Source of the DNA: an uncultured Bacilli bacterium
GTDB lineage: Bacteria; Bacillota_I; Bacilli_A; RF39; UBA660
Direction: 5' to 3'
Assembly (NCBI GenBank): GCA_934099115.1
Contig: CAKOPK010000003.1
Span: 1-64,000 of the forward strand
Length of the DNA: 64,000 nt
Shown here: in pieces, positions 26,176-35,398 of the stretch
Layout: each line of letters starts with the position of its first letter
How positions within the stretch are numbered: position 1 is the stretch's first letter
Program-made: the position numbers and the translations under genes
Notes under the pieces: model-generated
Seen by the model: the letters and a program-made list of their open reading frames with translations, nothing else
What the model was told of the DNA's origin: nothing
Databases searched by the model: none

Positions 26176-27465
26176 CTATGGGGTTAATCTTGAAGGGCCT
26201 CTAAATAAAAACATAGTTTCTTTTAAACTTGGCAATCCCAATAATAACATAGTTAATCGGTCAATTCCAATTGCAAATCCCCCATGTGGAGGGCATCCAT
26301 ATTTAAAGAATTGTAAATAAAACTCTACGTCTTTACCTAACCCTTTTTCTAAAGCTTGTTCTCTTAATATTGGATAGCGATGTTCTCTTTGAGCCCCAGT
26401 TGTAATCTCTGTACCCTTCCAAATTAAATCATATCCTTGTGGAATATCATCTTTACGCATATGATAAAACGCTCTTTTTGTCTTAGCAAAATCAGTAACA
26501 AAAATAAATTCATGGCCATATTCTTCCATCGCATATCTACTTGTTAACTTTTCTGCTTCAGCATTCATATCCCCAATATCATGTTCTGGTATAACATATT
26601 GATATCTTTTATTTAATTCTTGATATAAATCCTGTAATTTAATGCGTGGGAATGGACGAGTTGGCACAACAACATCTACTCCAAATAATTCTTTAATTTT
26701 GTCTCCATATAATTCTTTTACTCTTGTGATTCCACTTACTAATACAGCTTCTTCCATATCCATAACATCCTGATAAGAATCTATATAAGCAAATTCTAAA
26801 TCAAAAGAAGTAAATTCTGTAGCATGACGATTCGTATTTGAATTCTCTGCCCGAAAAGCAGGAGCAATTTCAAAAATTCTTTCTAAACCACTAGCCATTG
26901 CCATCTGTTTATAAAACTGAGGGCTTTGAGCCAAATAAGCAGGATGATTAAAATAATTAACTTCAAATACTTCACTGCCAGACTCAGAAGCTGTAGCAAT
27001 TATCTTTGGTGTGTGAATCTCCGTAAAATCATTTTCTAATAAATAACTACGCATACCATCTACAAAAGCTGTTTGAGCTTCATAGATTAAATGACTTTTT
27101 TCATTTCTTAAATCTATCCAACGATAGTCTAATCTAGTATCAATATTAGCACTTTCCTCTAAAGGACTAGCTTCTGCCATACTTAATACTTGTATATTAG
27201 AAGGAATAAATTCCTTTCCTCCTTGTTTTACATATTCACTCTTATGCATTACTCCCGAAATAGAAAGAACACTATTTGCAAGTACTCCATCTAAAGCATT
27301 TACACACTCTAAATTAGATGCTTTATCAATAGAAACTTGAATAGAACCACTTCTATCTTTTAAAACAAGAAAAATCATATATTTAGTATTTCTTATTTTT
27401 TCTATCCATCCTCTTATATTACATTCTTTTTCTTCTTCTAGATTATTTATTAATACTCTCTTCAT
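26176..27465 (-). CDS. aspS: Aspartyl-tRNA synthetase, archaeal-type
   Basis: Class IIb AspRS of 429 aa. It lacks the GAD insertion domain found in the roughly 590-aa bacterial AspRS and ends FRGPSRLTP, like archaeal/eukaryotic AspRS. OB-fold (IRGWIEKIRN), SPQFYKQ, motif 2 FRAENSNTNRHATEF, and motif 3 GFAIGIDRLTM are visible. Some archaeal-type AspRS are non-discriminating (charge tRNA-Asn with Asp); with AsnS next door a discriminating enzyme is more likely. Sits 8 bp after hisS and 13 bp before asnS. Confidence 0.9.
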   Translation of the reverse strand: MKRVLINNLEEEKECNIRGWIEKIRNTKYMIFLVLKDRSGSIQVSIDKASNLECVNALDGVLANSVLSISGVMHKSEYVKQGGKEFIPSNIQVLSMAEASPLEESANIDTRLDYRWIDLRNEKSHLIYEAQTAFVDGMRSYLLENDFTEIHTPKIIATASESGSEVFEVNYFNHPAYLAQSPQFYKQMAMASGLERIFEIAPAFRAENSNTNRHATEFTSFDLEFAYIDSYQDVMDMEEAVLVSGITRVKELYGDKIKELFGVDVVVPTRPFPRIKLQDLYQELNKRYQYVIPEHDIGDMNAEAEKLTSRYAMEEYGHEFIFVTDFAKTKRAFYHMRKDDIPQGYDLIWKGTEITTGAQREHRYPILREQALEKGLGKDVEFYLQFFKYGCPPHGGFAIGIDRLTMLLLGLPSLKETMFLFRGPSRLTP

Positions 27466-27473
27466 AAATCCTC

Positions 27474-28739
27474 CTATTGATGACTGATAATATAATCAAT
27501 AATTTCTGCTTCATCAACTTTTTCTTCTTCATGTGTTAAATTATCTTTAACAGTAATAATTCCATGGCTTAAATCTTCATCATTTAATAAAATAAGTGTT
27601 CTAGCTTTTAAACGGTCAGCTTGTTTAAATTGCGCCTTAAGCCCTCTATTTATAGTATCATACTCACATTTAATTTCACTCCAACGTAAATCTTGAGCGA
27701 TTCTAGCAGCATTTAATCTTTCTTCTTTAGAAACACCTAAAATATAAACATCAATACCAGAATCCATATCACGATTCTCATCTAATTCTTTAAGCATCAT
27801 CATAAATCTATCGATACCACAAGCCCAGCCAACACAAGCAGTTTCAGGTCCATCTAAAACTTCAACTAATTTATTGTAGCGACCTCCACCACCAAGAGTA
27901 TTAGCAGAACCAAATTTTTCTAAATTTGTTTGAAATTCAAATACAGTATGATTGTAATAATCAAGACCTCTTACAACACTTGTATCTATTTCATAGTCTA
28001 CATCTAATACTCTTAAATATTCTAAAACTTCTTCAAATCTTTTTTTACTTTCAAGATTTAAATAATCAGTAATAACTGGTGCATTCTTTAATATTGGATT
28101 TTCTGCGTCTACTTTACAATCTAAAATACGTAAAGGATTTTTGTGTAATCGCTTATTACAATCAGGACATAATTCATGAATATGTGGTTCTAAATAATTA
28201 ACAAGAGCATTCTTATAATTTTCTCTAGATTCATTATCTCCAAGAGTATTAATCTTAACTACTACATCAGATATCCCAAGTTCTTCTAAAACTCTATAAG
28301 CAAGACTAATTACTTCAGCATCTTGACTAGCTTCATCACTTCCAAGAACTTCTACTCCAAATTGAGTTAATTCACGATATCTTCCTGCTTGTGGTCTTTC
28401 ATAACGATACATAGTACCTTCATAATATAATTTAATAGGTTGATTAGCGAATCCATACATCTTATTCTCGATATAAGAGCGAACTACTGCAGCAGTTCCC
28501 TCAGGTCTTAAAGTCATACTTCTTCCACCACGGTCTACAAAATCATAAGTCTCTTTAGATACGATATCTGTAGTTTCTCCAACACCACGATGAAATACTT
28601 CACTAGCCTCAAATATAGGGGTACGAATAAAATTATAATTATAATATTCACATACAGTAGAGAATACCCCTCTAATATAATTATAATACTTGGCATCAGT
28701 TCCAAAAATGTCATAAGTTCCTTTTGGTTTAGTTATCAT
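27474..28739 (-). CDS. hisS: Histidyl-tRNA synthetase
   Basis: Class IIa aaRS charging tRNA-His. 421 aa. Motif 1 region after KPKGTYDIFG, motif 2 YRYERPQAGRYRE, HisA motif RGLDYYNHTVFEF and GGGGRYNKL, and a C-terminal anticodon-binding domain. First gene behind a T-box leader whose specifier looks like GAC (Asp), shared with aspS and asnS. A GGAGAG site precedes ATG 28739. Confidence 0.95.
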   Translation of the reverse strand: MITKPKGTYDIFGTDAKYYNYIRGVFSTVCEYYNYNFIRTPIFEASEVFHRGVGETTDIVSKETYDFVDRGGRSMTLRPEGTAAVVRSYIENKMYGFANQPIKLYYEGTMYRYERPQAGRYRELTQFGVEVLGSDEASQDAEVISLAYRVLEELGISDVVVKINTLGDNESRENYKNALVNYLEPHIHELCPDCNKRLHKNPLRILDCKVDAENPILKNAPVITDYLNLESKKRFEEVLEYLRVLDVDYEIDTSVVRGLDYYNHTVFEFQTNLEKFGSANTLGGGGRYNKLVEVLDGPETACVGWACGIDRFMMMLKELDENRDMDSGIDVYILGVSKEERLNAARIAQDLRWSEIKCEYDTINRGLKAQFKQADRLKARTLILLNDEDLSHGIITVKDNLTHEEEKVDEAEIIDYIISHQ

Positions 28740-28970
28740 ATTTTCCTCTCTCCTTCTTTAAACAAAAAAGTACCTAGTAAATAAGGGCAAGTATATACCT
28801 GCGGTGCCAACCTTATTTTACTAAGTACTATTTGTTGTTATCACGGGTTAACCGCGTTTTCCTAATATGGAAAGCTGTCTTCATATAAAGAATATTTAAG
28901 CATTTCCAGCTTCTAGCTCTCTCTATAAAATATTTCTTTATTTACTTTTCTTCCCTAGAAAAATGTATAG
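28740..28970 (-). promoter_or_regulatory. T-box riboswitch, probably Asp-specific
   Basis: The minus strand carries the T-box motif AAGGTTGGCACCGCAGG (plus 28798-28815) and a terminator/antiterminator pair. Stem I is visible: outer GGGAAG/CTTTCC, inner AATAAAGAAATATT/AATATTCTTTAT, with an AGTA loop-E-like element on the 5' side. The 3' side reads ATGAAGACAG, so the specifier triplet is most likely GAC (Asp). Uncharged tRNA-Asp would then induce hisS, aspS and asnS together. Confidence 0.85.
28763..28828 (-). terminator. T-box terminator of hisS-aspS-asnS
   Basis: Long stem formed by 28811-28828 and 28770-28786, followed by a T run (28763-28769 on the plus strand as A). The T-box sequence GGTTGGCACCGC is in the left arm region, so the antiterminator would compete with this stem. 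Confidence 0.85.
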
Positions 28971-28974
28971 TCTT

Positions 28975-29003
28975 ATTTTAGTATAAAAATTAGTGATAGT
29001 CAA
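28975..29003 (-). promoter_or_regulatory. Promoter of the hisS T-box transcript
   Basis: TTGACT (28998-29003, minus strand), 17-bp spacer, TAAAAT (28975-28980). Confidence 0.75.
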
Positions 29004-29024
29004 GAAAATATTTTTATTTTAATC

Positions 29025-29049
29025 GAAAAAACAGATATGACTATCTGTT
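29025..29049 (-). terminator. Terminator of the 202-aa gene
   Basis: ACAGATA / TATCTGT stem with a T run on the minus strand, overlapping the stop codon of the gene. Confidence 0.8.
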
Positions 29050-29656
29050 ATCTTGCAGAACGTAATCTTACTTGATTATTTGTTTTAATCTCTGCTCTAG
29101 GTTCATCAGTATAACTTAAAATATTATCATTTACCATTTCAAAAACAACTTTACCTTCACCATTTGTTTTACTAGCTACATTTTCTAGAACTGCTTGATA
29201 TAACTTACTTACTAGTGTATTTTGTAAAACAACATTTTTAGCATCATTAAGTGCATTTTTATCATTTGTCATAAGAGCATAATCAAAGACATTTTGGCCA
29301 TTATATTGTTCTTGAGCATTCATAAAACTTATAATAGTACCATTTTGATCAATATATGCTGCATTACCATCTTTTAATTTAATTGTAGCATAAGAATAAA
29401 ATTTTAAGATACTTTTTTCAAAATCACTAAATTTTTCAAAGTCATCTGTTGTAAATCTAAGCGACATTAAGTCTTTATCTAAATCATAAAGATAAGTTTT
29501 AATTCCATGTAAACTAGCTTTTGCAATAAATGTATCTCCTAATTTATTAATTAACATTCTTAAAAGTAATTCATCATTATCTAAAGCTAAATAACGGTTG
29601 TAAAACTCAATAAACTCTTCTCTTTTACTTAATTTTTTTGCTGAAACTTTAATCAT
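29048..29656 (-). CDS. Hypothetical 202-aa protein
   Basis: Not recognised. Soluble, no signal peptide or membrane helix, mixed charge, with central strands (NAAYIDQNGTIISFM) that read like a small sensor-type fold, and a basic tail ending VRLRSAR. Well-formed gene: AGGAGGAAA before ATG, promoter TTTACT-n17-TATAAT, and its own terminator. Monocistronic between rel-dtd and the hisS T-box. Confidence 0.6.
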   Translation of the reverse strand: MIKVSAKKLSKREEFIEFYNRYLALDNDELLLRMLINKLGDTFIAKASLHGIKTYLYDLDKDLMSLRFTTDDFEKFSDFEKSILKFYSYATIKLKDGNAAYIDQNGTIISFMNAQEQYNGQNVFDYALMTNDKNALNDAKNVVLQNTLVSKLYQAVLENVASKTNGEGKVVFEMVNDNILSYTDEPRAEIKTNNQVRLRSAR

Positions 29657-29695
29657 AAAATTTCCTCCTTTTTTTCCTTTTTAAGGGTAATTTAG

Positions 29696-29724
29696 ATTAT
29701 AGCAAAAAACATTTTAAAAGTAAA
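29696..29724 (-). promoter_or_regulatory. Promoter of the 202-aa gene
   Basis: TTTACT (29719-29724, minus strand), 17-bp spacer, TATAAT (29696-29701). Confidence 0.7.
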
Positions 29725-29745
29725 GAAAAACGTTCTTAAATGTCT

Positions 29746-29781
29746 AAAAACCCCAATTTCACGCTTAAAACTGAGGTTTTT
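29746..29781 (-). terminator. rel-dtd terminator
   Basis: AAAAACCTCA / TGGGGTTTTT stem (minus strand) ending in a T run. Confidence 0.7.
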
Positions 29782-29807
29782 ACTACATTTTTCTTTTATA
29801 TGTATAC

Positions 29808-30257
29808 TTAAGACATTTTATTTTCAATTTCTAACATAATAGTAATAGGCCCATCATTTAATATATTTACCTGCATGTCACTTCCAAAAACTCCTGTCTC
29901 TGTCGAAATTCTTTTTCTTAATAATTGAACCCACTTTTCATATAGTACACTAGCTTCCCTTCCATTTAAAGCTCTAATATAAGAAGGCCTATTCCCTTTT
30001 AAAGTATTCGCATATAAAGTAAATTGACTAATAGATAAAATACGACCTTCTACATCTAAAATAGACTTATTCATGACTCCAGCATCATCATCAAAAATCC
30101 TTAATTTTAGGACTTTATCTAGCATTTTTTCTAATACTTCTTCGTTATCTCCAGCAGTAAACCCTACTAAAAGAACTAATCCAAAATCAATTTCTCCAAC
30201 TAATTTTTCTTCTATAGAAACACTACTATGTTTACTTCTTTGTACTAATACTCTCAT
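29808..30257 (-). CDS. dtd: D-aminoacyl-tRNA deacylase
   Basis: Removes D-amino acids mischarged on tRNA. 149 aa, normal. SQFTLYA near the middle and NDGPITI near the end form the active-site motifs (family SQFTLY and NxGPxT). Its start overlaps the rel stop, the same rel-dtd pairing known from many Firmicutes. Confidence 0.95.
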   Translation of the reverse strand: MRVLVQRSKHSSVSIEEKLVGEIDFGLVLLVGFTAGDNEEVLEKMLDKVLKLRIFDDDAGVMNKSILDVEGRILSISQFTLYANTLKGNRPSYIRALNGREASVLYEKWVQLLRKRISTETGVFGSDMQVNILNDGPITIMLEIENKMS

Positions 30258-32410
30258 TACTTACTCCTTTTTACACTAACAACAAAAGGAAGCATATCTA
30301 AATCTAATATAATACGGTCTATTTCTTCTTTATTCTTCACCTTTAAAGTCATTTCATATTGATATGCATCTTTAAATTCTTTAGTCTTAAAAGCATCTAT
30401 ATATAAATTTCTCTTAGTAAAAGCTGCAATAATATCTGTTAAATAATTCTTATCATTAAAGGTTTCTATATATAAATCTGTTAAATAGGTAGTCTCATTT
30501 TCTAAATTCCAAGAAACATCTATCATTCTCTCTTCTTTGCCAGCTATATTAGAACAAAACTTCTTATGAACTGTAATACCTTGCCCTTTCGTTATAAAGC
30601 CAACAATAGCATCTCCCTTAACAGGTTTACAACATTTCGCAATATTAACTAATACATCTCCAATACCAGCAACTATAATATCATTTTTATAGCTTTTCTC
30701 TTCTCTTGGATGATTATTTACTTTTTCAATTAAAACATCTTCTACTGTATCTTTTTCAAGTTTTGTAAGAGATATCATATATCCTGCTGTATATCTTAAA
30801 GTACCAATCGATAAATAAATTTCTTCTATATCTTTTAATTTCAAATCTTTTAATATTTTCTTAACATTTTCTTCTGACATGACATCATTAAAAGCAAGTT
30901 TTCTTTTTCTTACTTCTTTTTCTAGAATATCTTTTCCTTTTTCAATCATAAATATTCTTTCTTGTTTACTAAAGTAAGATTTAATTTTATTCTTTGCTTG
31001 GCTCGTTTTAACAAAATTTAACCAATCTTTATTAGGAGTACTAGCACTATTAGTCTTAATCTTAACAATGTCATTATTATCTAATTCATGATTAAGAGGA
31101 ACAATTACATCATTCACAATCGCTCCAACAGTCTTATCTCCCACATCAGAATGGATGCGATAAGCAAAATCTATTGGTGTTGCTCCTCTAGGTAATTCCA
31201 CAACGTCCCCTTTAGGTGTAAAAACATAAATCATTTCTGCTAAAATATCACTAGTAACATTATTTTCAAAAGTAACATCGTCTGCCTCTTCACTAGTTTC
31301 AATCAAATTTCGGAACATCTCTAACTTTTGTTCCATTAAATTTTGAACTTTTTTAGTTCCATGTTCTTTATATGACCAATGTGAAGCCATACCTTTTTCA
31401 GCAAATTCATCCATTTCAAATGTTCGAAATTGAACTTCAAATAAATGACCATCTACTCCAAAAACAGTAGTATGTAAACTCTGATACATATTCGCTTTTG
31501 GCATAGCAATATAATCTTTAAATCTTTTAGGAATAGGACGATACTTAGAATGAACTAAACCAACTGCCATATAGCAATCACTTACTTGATCTAATATAAC
31601 TCTAAGAGCTAATATATCATAAATCTCATTCCATTTCTTACCATTAGCTAATTTATTATAAATAGAATGTACACTCTTAACTCGTCCTTTAATTTTAAAC
31701 TTTAAACCTTGTTCTGTTAAAATATTAGTAATACTTTCTTTCATTTCATTTAAAGAATCATTTAATTCTTCTCTAGATTCATCTAATTTATCTAGTATAT
31801 CTTGATATACATCTGGTTTTGTATAATATAAACATAAATCTTCTAATTCGCTCTTAATAGAATTAATTCCTAGACGATGTGCAATAGGTATTAAAACAGC
31901 CTGTGTTTCATAAGCCTTTTGCTTTTGCTTCTTAGGATTAATCGCATAATTAGTACGCATATTATGCAAACGGTCTGCTAACTTAATAAATAAAACACGT
32001 ACATCAGTAGCTAACCCTACTAAAACTTTTCTTAAATAAATAGCACTAGACTCACTATCATCTACTAACTCTAATTTATTAATCTTTGTAATAGAATCTA
32101 CTATCGTAGCAACCGTTTCCCCAAATTTTTCGGCAATCTCCGTATAAGAAATATCTCCATTATTCATAACTTCGTGTAATAAAGCTCCTATTATAGTAGT
32201 TGCATCTACATTTAAATCATTAACAATCTCTGCTACATGTAAAGGATGGGTAATAAAATCTTCCCCATTTAAACGTTTCATACCTTTATGAGCATTAAAA
32301 GCAAATTGATAAGCCTCTTTTATTTTCATTAATTCTTCTGTATCTTGAATATTACTCTTTATTTTTTCATATACACTATCAAATGTAATTATTTCTTCTT
32401 TTGTATTCAT
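30257..32410 (-). CDS. rel: Rel-family (p)ppGpp synthetase with altered hydrolase motif
   Basis: 717-aa stringent-response enzyme. Order: HD hydrolase domain (1-190), synthetase domain with RFKDYIAMPK (the RxKD form of bifunctional Rel) and NMYQSLHT, TGS domain (FTPKGDVVELPRGATPIDFA), zinc-finger-like CCKPVKGD...CSN, and a C-terminal ACT domain. The HDxxED hydrolase motif reads H79-E80-V-M-N83-N84, so residues needed for ppGpp hydrolysis are changed; R46, H55 and LADRLHNMRT remain. It may act mainly as a synthetase. Followed by dtd with overlapping stop/start. Confidence 0.93.
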   Translation of the reverse strand: MNTKEEIITFDSVYEKIKSNIQDTEELMKIKEAYQFAFNAHKGMKRLNGEDFITHPLHVAEIVNDLNVDATTIIGALLHEVMNNGDISYTEIAEKFGETVATIVDSITKINKLELVDDSESSAIYLRKVLVGLATDVRVLFIKLADRLHNMRTNYAINPKKQKQKAYETQAVLIPIAHRLGINSIKSELEDLCLYYTKPDVYQDILDKLDESREELNDSLNEMKESITNILTEQGLKFKIKGRVKSVHSIYNKLANGKKWNEIYDILALRVILDQVSDCYMAVGLVHSKYRPIPKRFKDYIAMPKANMYQSLHTTVFGVDGHLFEVQFRTFEMDEFAEKGMASHWSYKEHGTKKVQNLMEQKLEMFRNLIETSEEADDVTFENNVTSDILAEMIYVFTPKGDVVELPRGATPIDFAYRIHSDVGDKTVGAIVNDVIVPLNHELDNNDIVKIKTNSASTPNKDWLNFVKTSQAKNKIKSYFSKQERIFMIEKGKDILEKEVRKRKLAFNDVMSEENVKKILKDLKLKDIEEIYLSIGTLRYTAGYMISLTKLEKDTVEDVLIEKVNNHPREEKSYKNDIIVAGIGDVLVNIAKCCKPVKGDAIVGFITKGQGITVHKKFCSNIAGKEERMIDVSWNLENETTYLTDLYIETFNDKNYLTDIIAAFTKRNLYIDAFKTKEFKDAYQYEMTLKVKNKEEIDRIILDLDMLPFVVSVKRSK

Positions 32411-32427
32411 CTTTCTCTCTCTTTCAA

Positions 32428-32721
32428 TTAATTTAAATATATATTTTCTTCATGATTAATATTTCTTCTACTCTTTTTAATTTCATCTTTAACATATTCA
32501 TTAATCTCTAGTTCATTCAAATTAAAAATATCATTAACCATACTTCCTAAATCTAAATCATAAGAACGTGACCATTTATATTCTTTTAAATAATTCCATA
32601 TATCTTCTTCATATATATAATTCATACCCTTTTTATGTAATTCTCTTGCTTTACTCTTTAATGCTGGTTTAATATGATTATATAAATCCGTAACACTTTT
32701 AAACTTAATTTCATTATTCAT
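32428..32721 (-). CDS. ComN-like post-transcriptional regulator
   Basis: 97-aa protein resembling ComN (YrzD): KPALKSKARELHKKGMN, the EDIWNYLKEYKW motif and LGSMVNDIFNL align with the ComN pattern. In B. subtilis ComN affects late competence operon mRNA; competence genes comEA-comEC occur later in this window. Position between rel-dtd and spoVB also matches the B. subtilis neighbourhood. It starts the rel-dtd transcript, 17 bp before rel. Confidence 0.65.
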   Translation of the reverse strand: MNNEIKFKSVTDLYNHIKPALKSKARELHKKGMNYIYEEDIWNYLKEYKWSRSYDLDLGSMVNDIFNLNELEINEYVKDEIKKSRRNINHEENIYLN

Positions 32722-32805
32722 TCAATCACTCATTTCTAAAAAGGTATCTGCTTTCATATATTTATTATATACCATTTTATTCTATTTTTAAAGAGGAGAT
32801 TGCTT

Positions 32806-34095
32806 TTGAAAAATAACAAATTTTTAACTGCGACATTTATATTAATGTTAGGTGGTTTTATAACAAAAATACTTGGTTTTATTATTAAGATTATATATAC
32901 CAGAATGGTAGGAAATGAAGCAATAAGTTTATATGCTTTAGTAATGCCTACTTATTCTTTAATGCTTACTATTGCAACTCTTTCTCTACCAATAGTTATA
33001 TCTAAAATTATAAGTGAAGAAAAACATAAAAGTATAACCGTCTTAAGTTCTGCTTTCTTCATTACTTTTGCTTTAAATATAGCAATGGTTTTAATCATTT
33101 ATCTCACAAAAGATTTTATTGCCAATAATCTTCTTCATGATAATAGATGTAGTAGTTTAATACTAGCAATGGCTCTTACATTTCCTTTTGTTTCTATATC
33201 TAGTATTTTAAAAGGTTATTTTTATGGTAAACAAAAAATGCTACCTCACACAATATCTAATATTATTGAACAAATCATTAGATTAGCTTGTATTTATATA
33301 TTTATTCCAACTTTAATTAAAAAAGGTATTACAGATGCCGTTATTGGTTTGATTTTAATTAGCATTATATCTGAATTAGCATCCATTTTTACATTCTTAT
33401 TCTTTTTACCTAAAAATTTTACAATAAGAAAAAATGAATTAAAACCAGATATTGGTACTACTAAAGAAATACTTAATTTATCTTTACCTACAGTATCTGG
33501 AAGATTAATTGGTAATATTGGTTTCTTTTTTGAGCCTATTATTTTAACTAATATTCTTCTAGCTATTGGATATTCCAATCATTTTATCTTAACAGAATAT
33601 GGTGCTTATAATGCTTATTCAATAAGTCTTCTGGCTATGCCCAGTTTCTTTGTTCAGGCAATATCCTCTTCTCTCTTACCAGAAATATCTAAATTCTACA
33701 GTCAAAAAAATATGTCTATGGTTAAAAGAAGATATAAACAAGCTTTTATCTTATCATTTATTGTCGGTGTCTTCTTCTCTACTATCATTTATATCTTTAG
33801 AGATAATCTTTTACAAGCATTATATAATACCACAAATGGTTCCAATTACATTGCTATTTTAGCTCCATTTTTTGTTTTATTCTACTTAGAAGGACCTATG
33901 CAAAGTGTCTTACAAGCTATTGGTAAAGCAAAAACTTGTATGTTTATTACTCTAATTGCTATTCTTATAAAACTTCTTTCTATGACAGTTTTATCTTTCC
34001 TTCATATTGGTATGTATTCTTTAGTTATCGCTGAAATTATAGATATTTTTATTGTAGTATTATTATGTATAAAAACAATAAATAAAGCTATATAA
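32806..34095 (+). CDS. spoVB: Stage V sporulation protein B (MOP-family flippase)
   Basis: About 429 aa, 12-14 membrane helices, of the polysaccharide transporter (MurJ/SpoVB/Wzx) family; SpoVB is needed for the spore cortex, probably flipping a lipid-linked precursor. The start GGFITKILGFIIKIIYTRMV is typical of SpoVB. TTG 32806 is the likely start: GAGGAG lies 7 bp upstream, while TTG 32800 is too close. Divergent from comN-rel-dtd, as in B. subtilis, which supports SpoVB over a vegetative flippase. Confidence 0.82.
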   Translation: MKNNKFLTATFILMLGGFITKILGFIIKIIYTRMVGNEAISLYALVMPTYSLMLTIATLSLPIVISKIISEEKHKSITVLSSAFFITFALNIAMVLIIYLTKDFIANNLLHDNRCSSLILAMALTFPFVSISSILKGYFYGKQKMLPHTISNIIEQIIRLACIYIFIPTLIKKGITDAVIGLILISIISELASIFTFLFFLPKNFTIRKNELKPDIGTTKEILNLSLPTVSGRLIGNIGFFFEPIILTNILLAIGYSNHFILTEYGAYNAYSISLLAMPSFFVQAISSSLLPEISKFYSQKNMSMVKRRYKQAFILSFIVGVFFSTIIYIFRDNLLQALYNTTNGSNYIAILAPFFVLFYLEGPMQSVLQAIGKAKTCMFITLIAILIKLLSMTVLSFLHIGMYSLVIAEIIDIFIVVLLCIKTINKAI

Positions 34096-34097
34096 AA

Positions 34098-34133
34098 AGA
34101 ACTATAGATTATAAACCCGCTAGTTCTCTTTTA
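34098..34133. terminator. Bidirectional terminator between spoVB and ftsW
   Basis: AGAACTA (34098-34104) pairs with TAGTTCT (34121-34127) with A- and T-rich flanks. Confidence 0.65.
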
Positions 34134-35266
34134 TTTTTAATCGTTTTATTTTCGATAGAAACTCTTTGCACAACAAATAGCATTAATACCACATTCATTG
34201 TAAATGACCCTCCATAACTAAGTAAAGGAAGAGGTACTCCTGTTAAAGGTATTAAAGCCAAAATACCAAGTAAATTAATCATAATATGCATCAATAAATA
34301 TAAAAATACCCCATATGCTAAAATACTTAATCGCAAATTTTCTGCTTGTTTTGCTATTCTTAAAATACGATATAACATTATCATATAACCAATAATTACA
34401 AATGCACCTACTATAGCTCCCCATTCTTCAACAATAATAGGAAAAATAAAGTCAGTATGACTCTCTGGTAAATATAAATACTTTTGACTAGAATTACCAA
34501 GTCCAACTCCAAATAATCCTCCATTATGAATAGCTATAAATCCATTACATACTTGATATCCAGTATCTTCTGTATATCTACTACAAGGATTTTTAAAATT
34601 AAATCTTTGTAATTGCCTAGAATTTAATAAATCAGTCCCACTATATAAGACAGCTCCTACTAATATTATAATAGCTATCGCTCCTATTTTAATAACCTTT
34701 AATAACTCTTTTTGAACATAAGGAACACTTATAAATATAAAGAAAATAATACCACAAATAATAGCAAATGTTCCAAAATCTGGTTGTAATGCTATTAAAA
34801 CAGCCACAAATAAAGAGATAGCTACCGGTACAAAATAAAAAATAATTTTCGTTACTTTTCTTTTTTCTAATCTACTATAAGAAACAGCTAAAAATATAAT
34901 AATAATAGATTTAGCAAATTCACTAGGTTGTAAAGCAAAAGGCCCTATATCATACCAACTTCTAGCATTATTAGTAATTCTACCATATACAAATAAACCA
35001 ATTAAAGCTACAGTAATGCCTAAGATTGCAAAAGGAGTAAAATATTTATACTTACTAGTAGGAAATCTAACTACTATTAAAAAACCTATAAAAAATGATG
35101 CTAATAAGAATATAGCTTGTCTTATAAAGAAATGATACTGAGGTACATTATATCTTAAAACAGTAGATACACTAGATGCTGAAAAAATCATAATTAACCC
35201 AAAAACGCTATAAACGAGCATTAATATTAATAATGGTACATCCATCTTTCCAAATATTTTTTTCAA
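34109..35266 (-). CDS. SEDS-family peptidoglycan polymerase (FtsW/SpoVE/RodA)
   Basis: 385-aa membrane glycosyltransferase with about ten helices. SEDS hallmarks: FALQPSEFAKS (start of the catalytic loop), GVGLGNSSQKYLYLPESHTDFIFPII, EEWG and PLPLLSYGGS. The SHTDFIF and GLG-NS features favour FtsW/SpoVE over RodA. Start is TTG 35266, supported by AGGAG 8 bp upstream. Next to spoVB; a sporulation (SpoVE) role is possible but cannot be separated from division FtsW by sequence alone. Confidence 0.88.
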   Translation of the reverse strand: MKKIFGKMDVPLLILMLVYSVFGLIMIFSASSVSTVLRYNVPQYHFFIRQAIFLLASFFIGFLIVVRFPTSKYKYFTPFAILGITVALIGLFVYGRITNNARSWYDIGPFALQPSEFAKSIIIIFLAVSYSRLEKRKVTKIIFYFVPVAISLFVAVLIALQPDFGTFAIICGIIFFIFISVPYVQKELLKVIKIGAIAIIILVGAVLYSGTDLLNSRQLQRFNFKNPCSRYTEDTGYQVCNGFIAIHNGGLFGVGLGNSSQKYLYLPESHTDFIFPIIVEEWGAIVGAFVIIGYMIMLYRILRIAKQAENLRLSILAYGVFLYLLMHIMINLLGILALIPLTGVPLPLLSYGGSFTMNVVLMLFVVQRVSIENKTIKNKRELAGL

Positions 35267-35398
35267 AGTATCAACTCCTAATCTAATTTTAACATAAAGT
35301 TAAAAGCTTTAAAAGAATTTTTAAAAATTAGGCTTTTTTAATGTCAAAAAGATGCATACATGAGTAAACTATAATAGATACATAAAGGAGGTATATAT

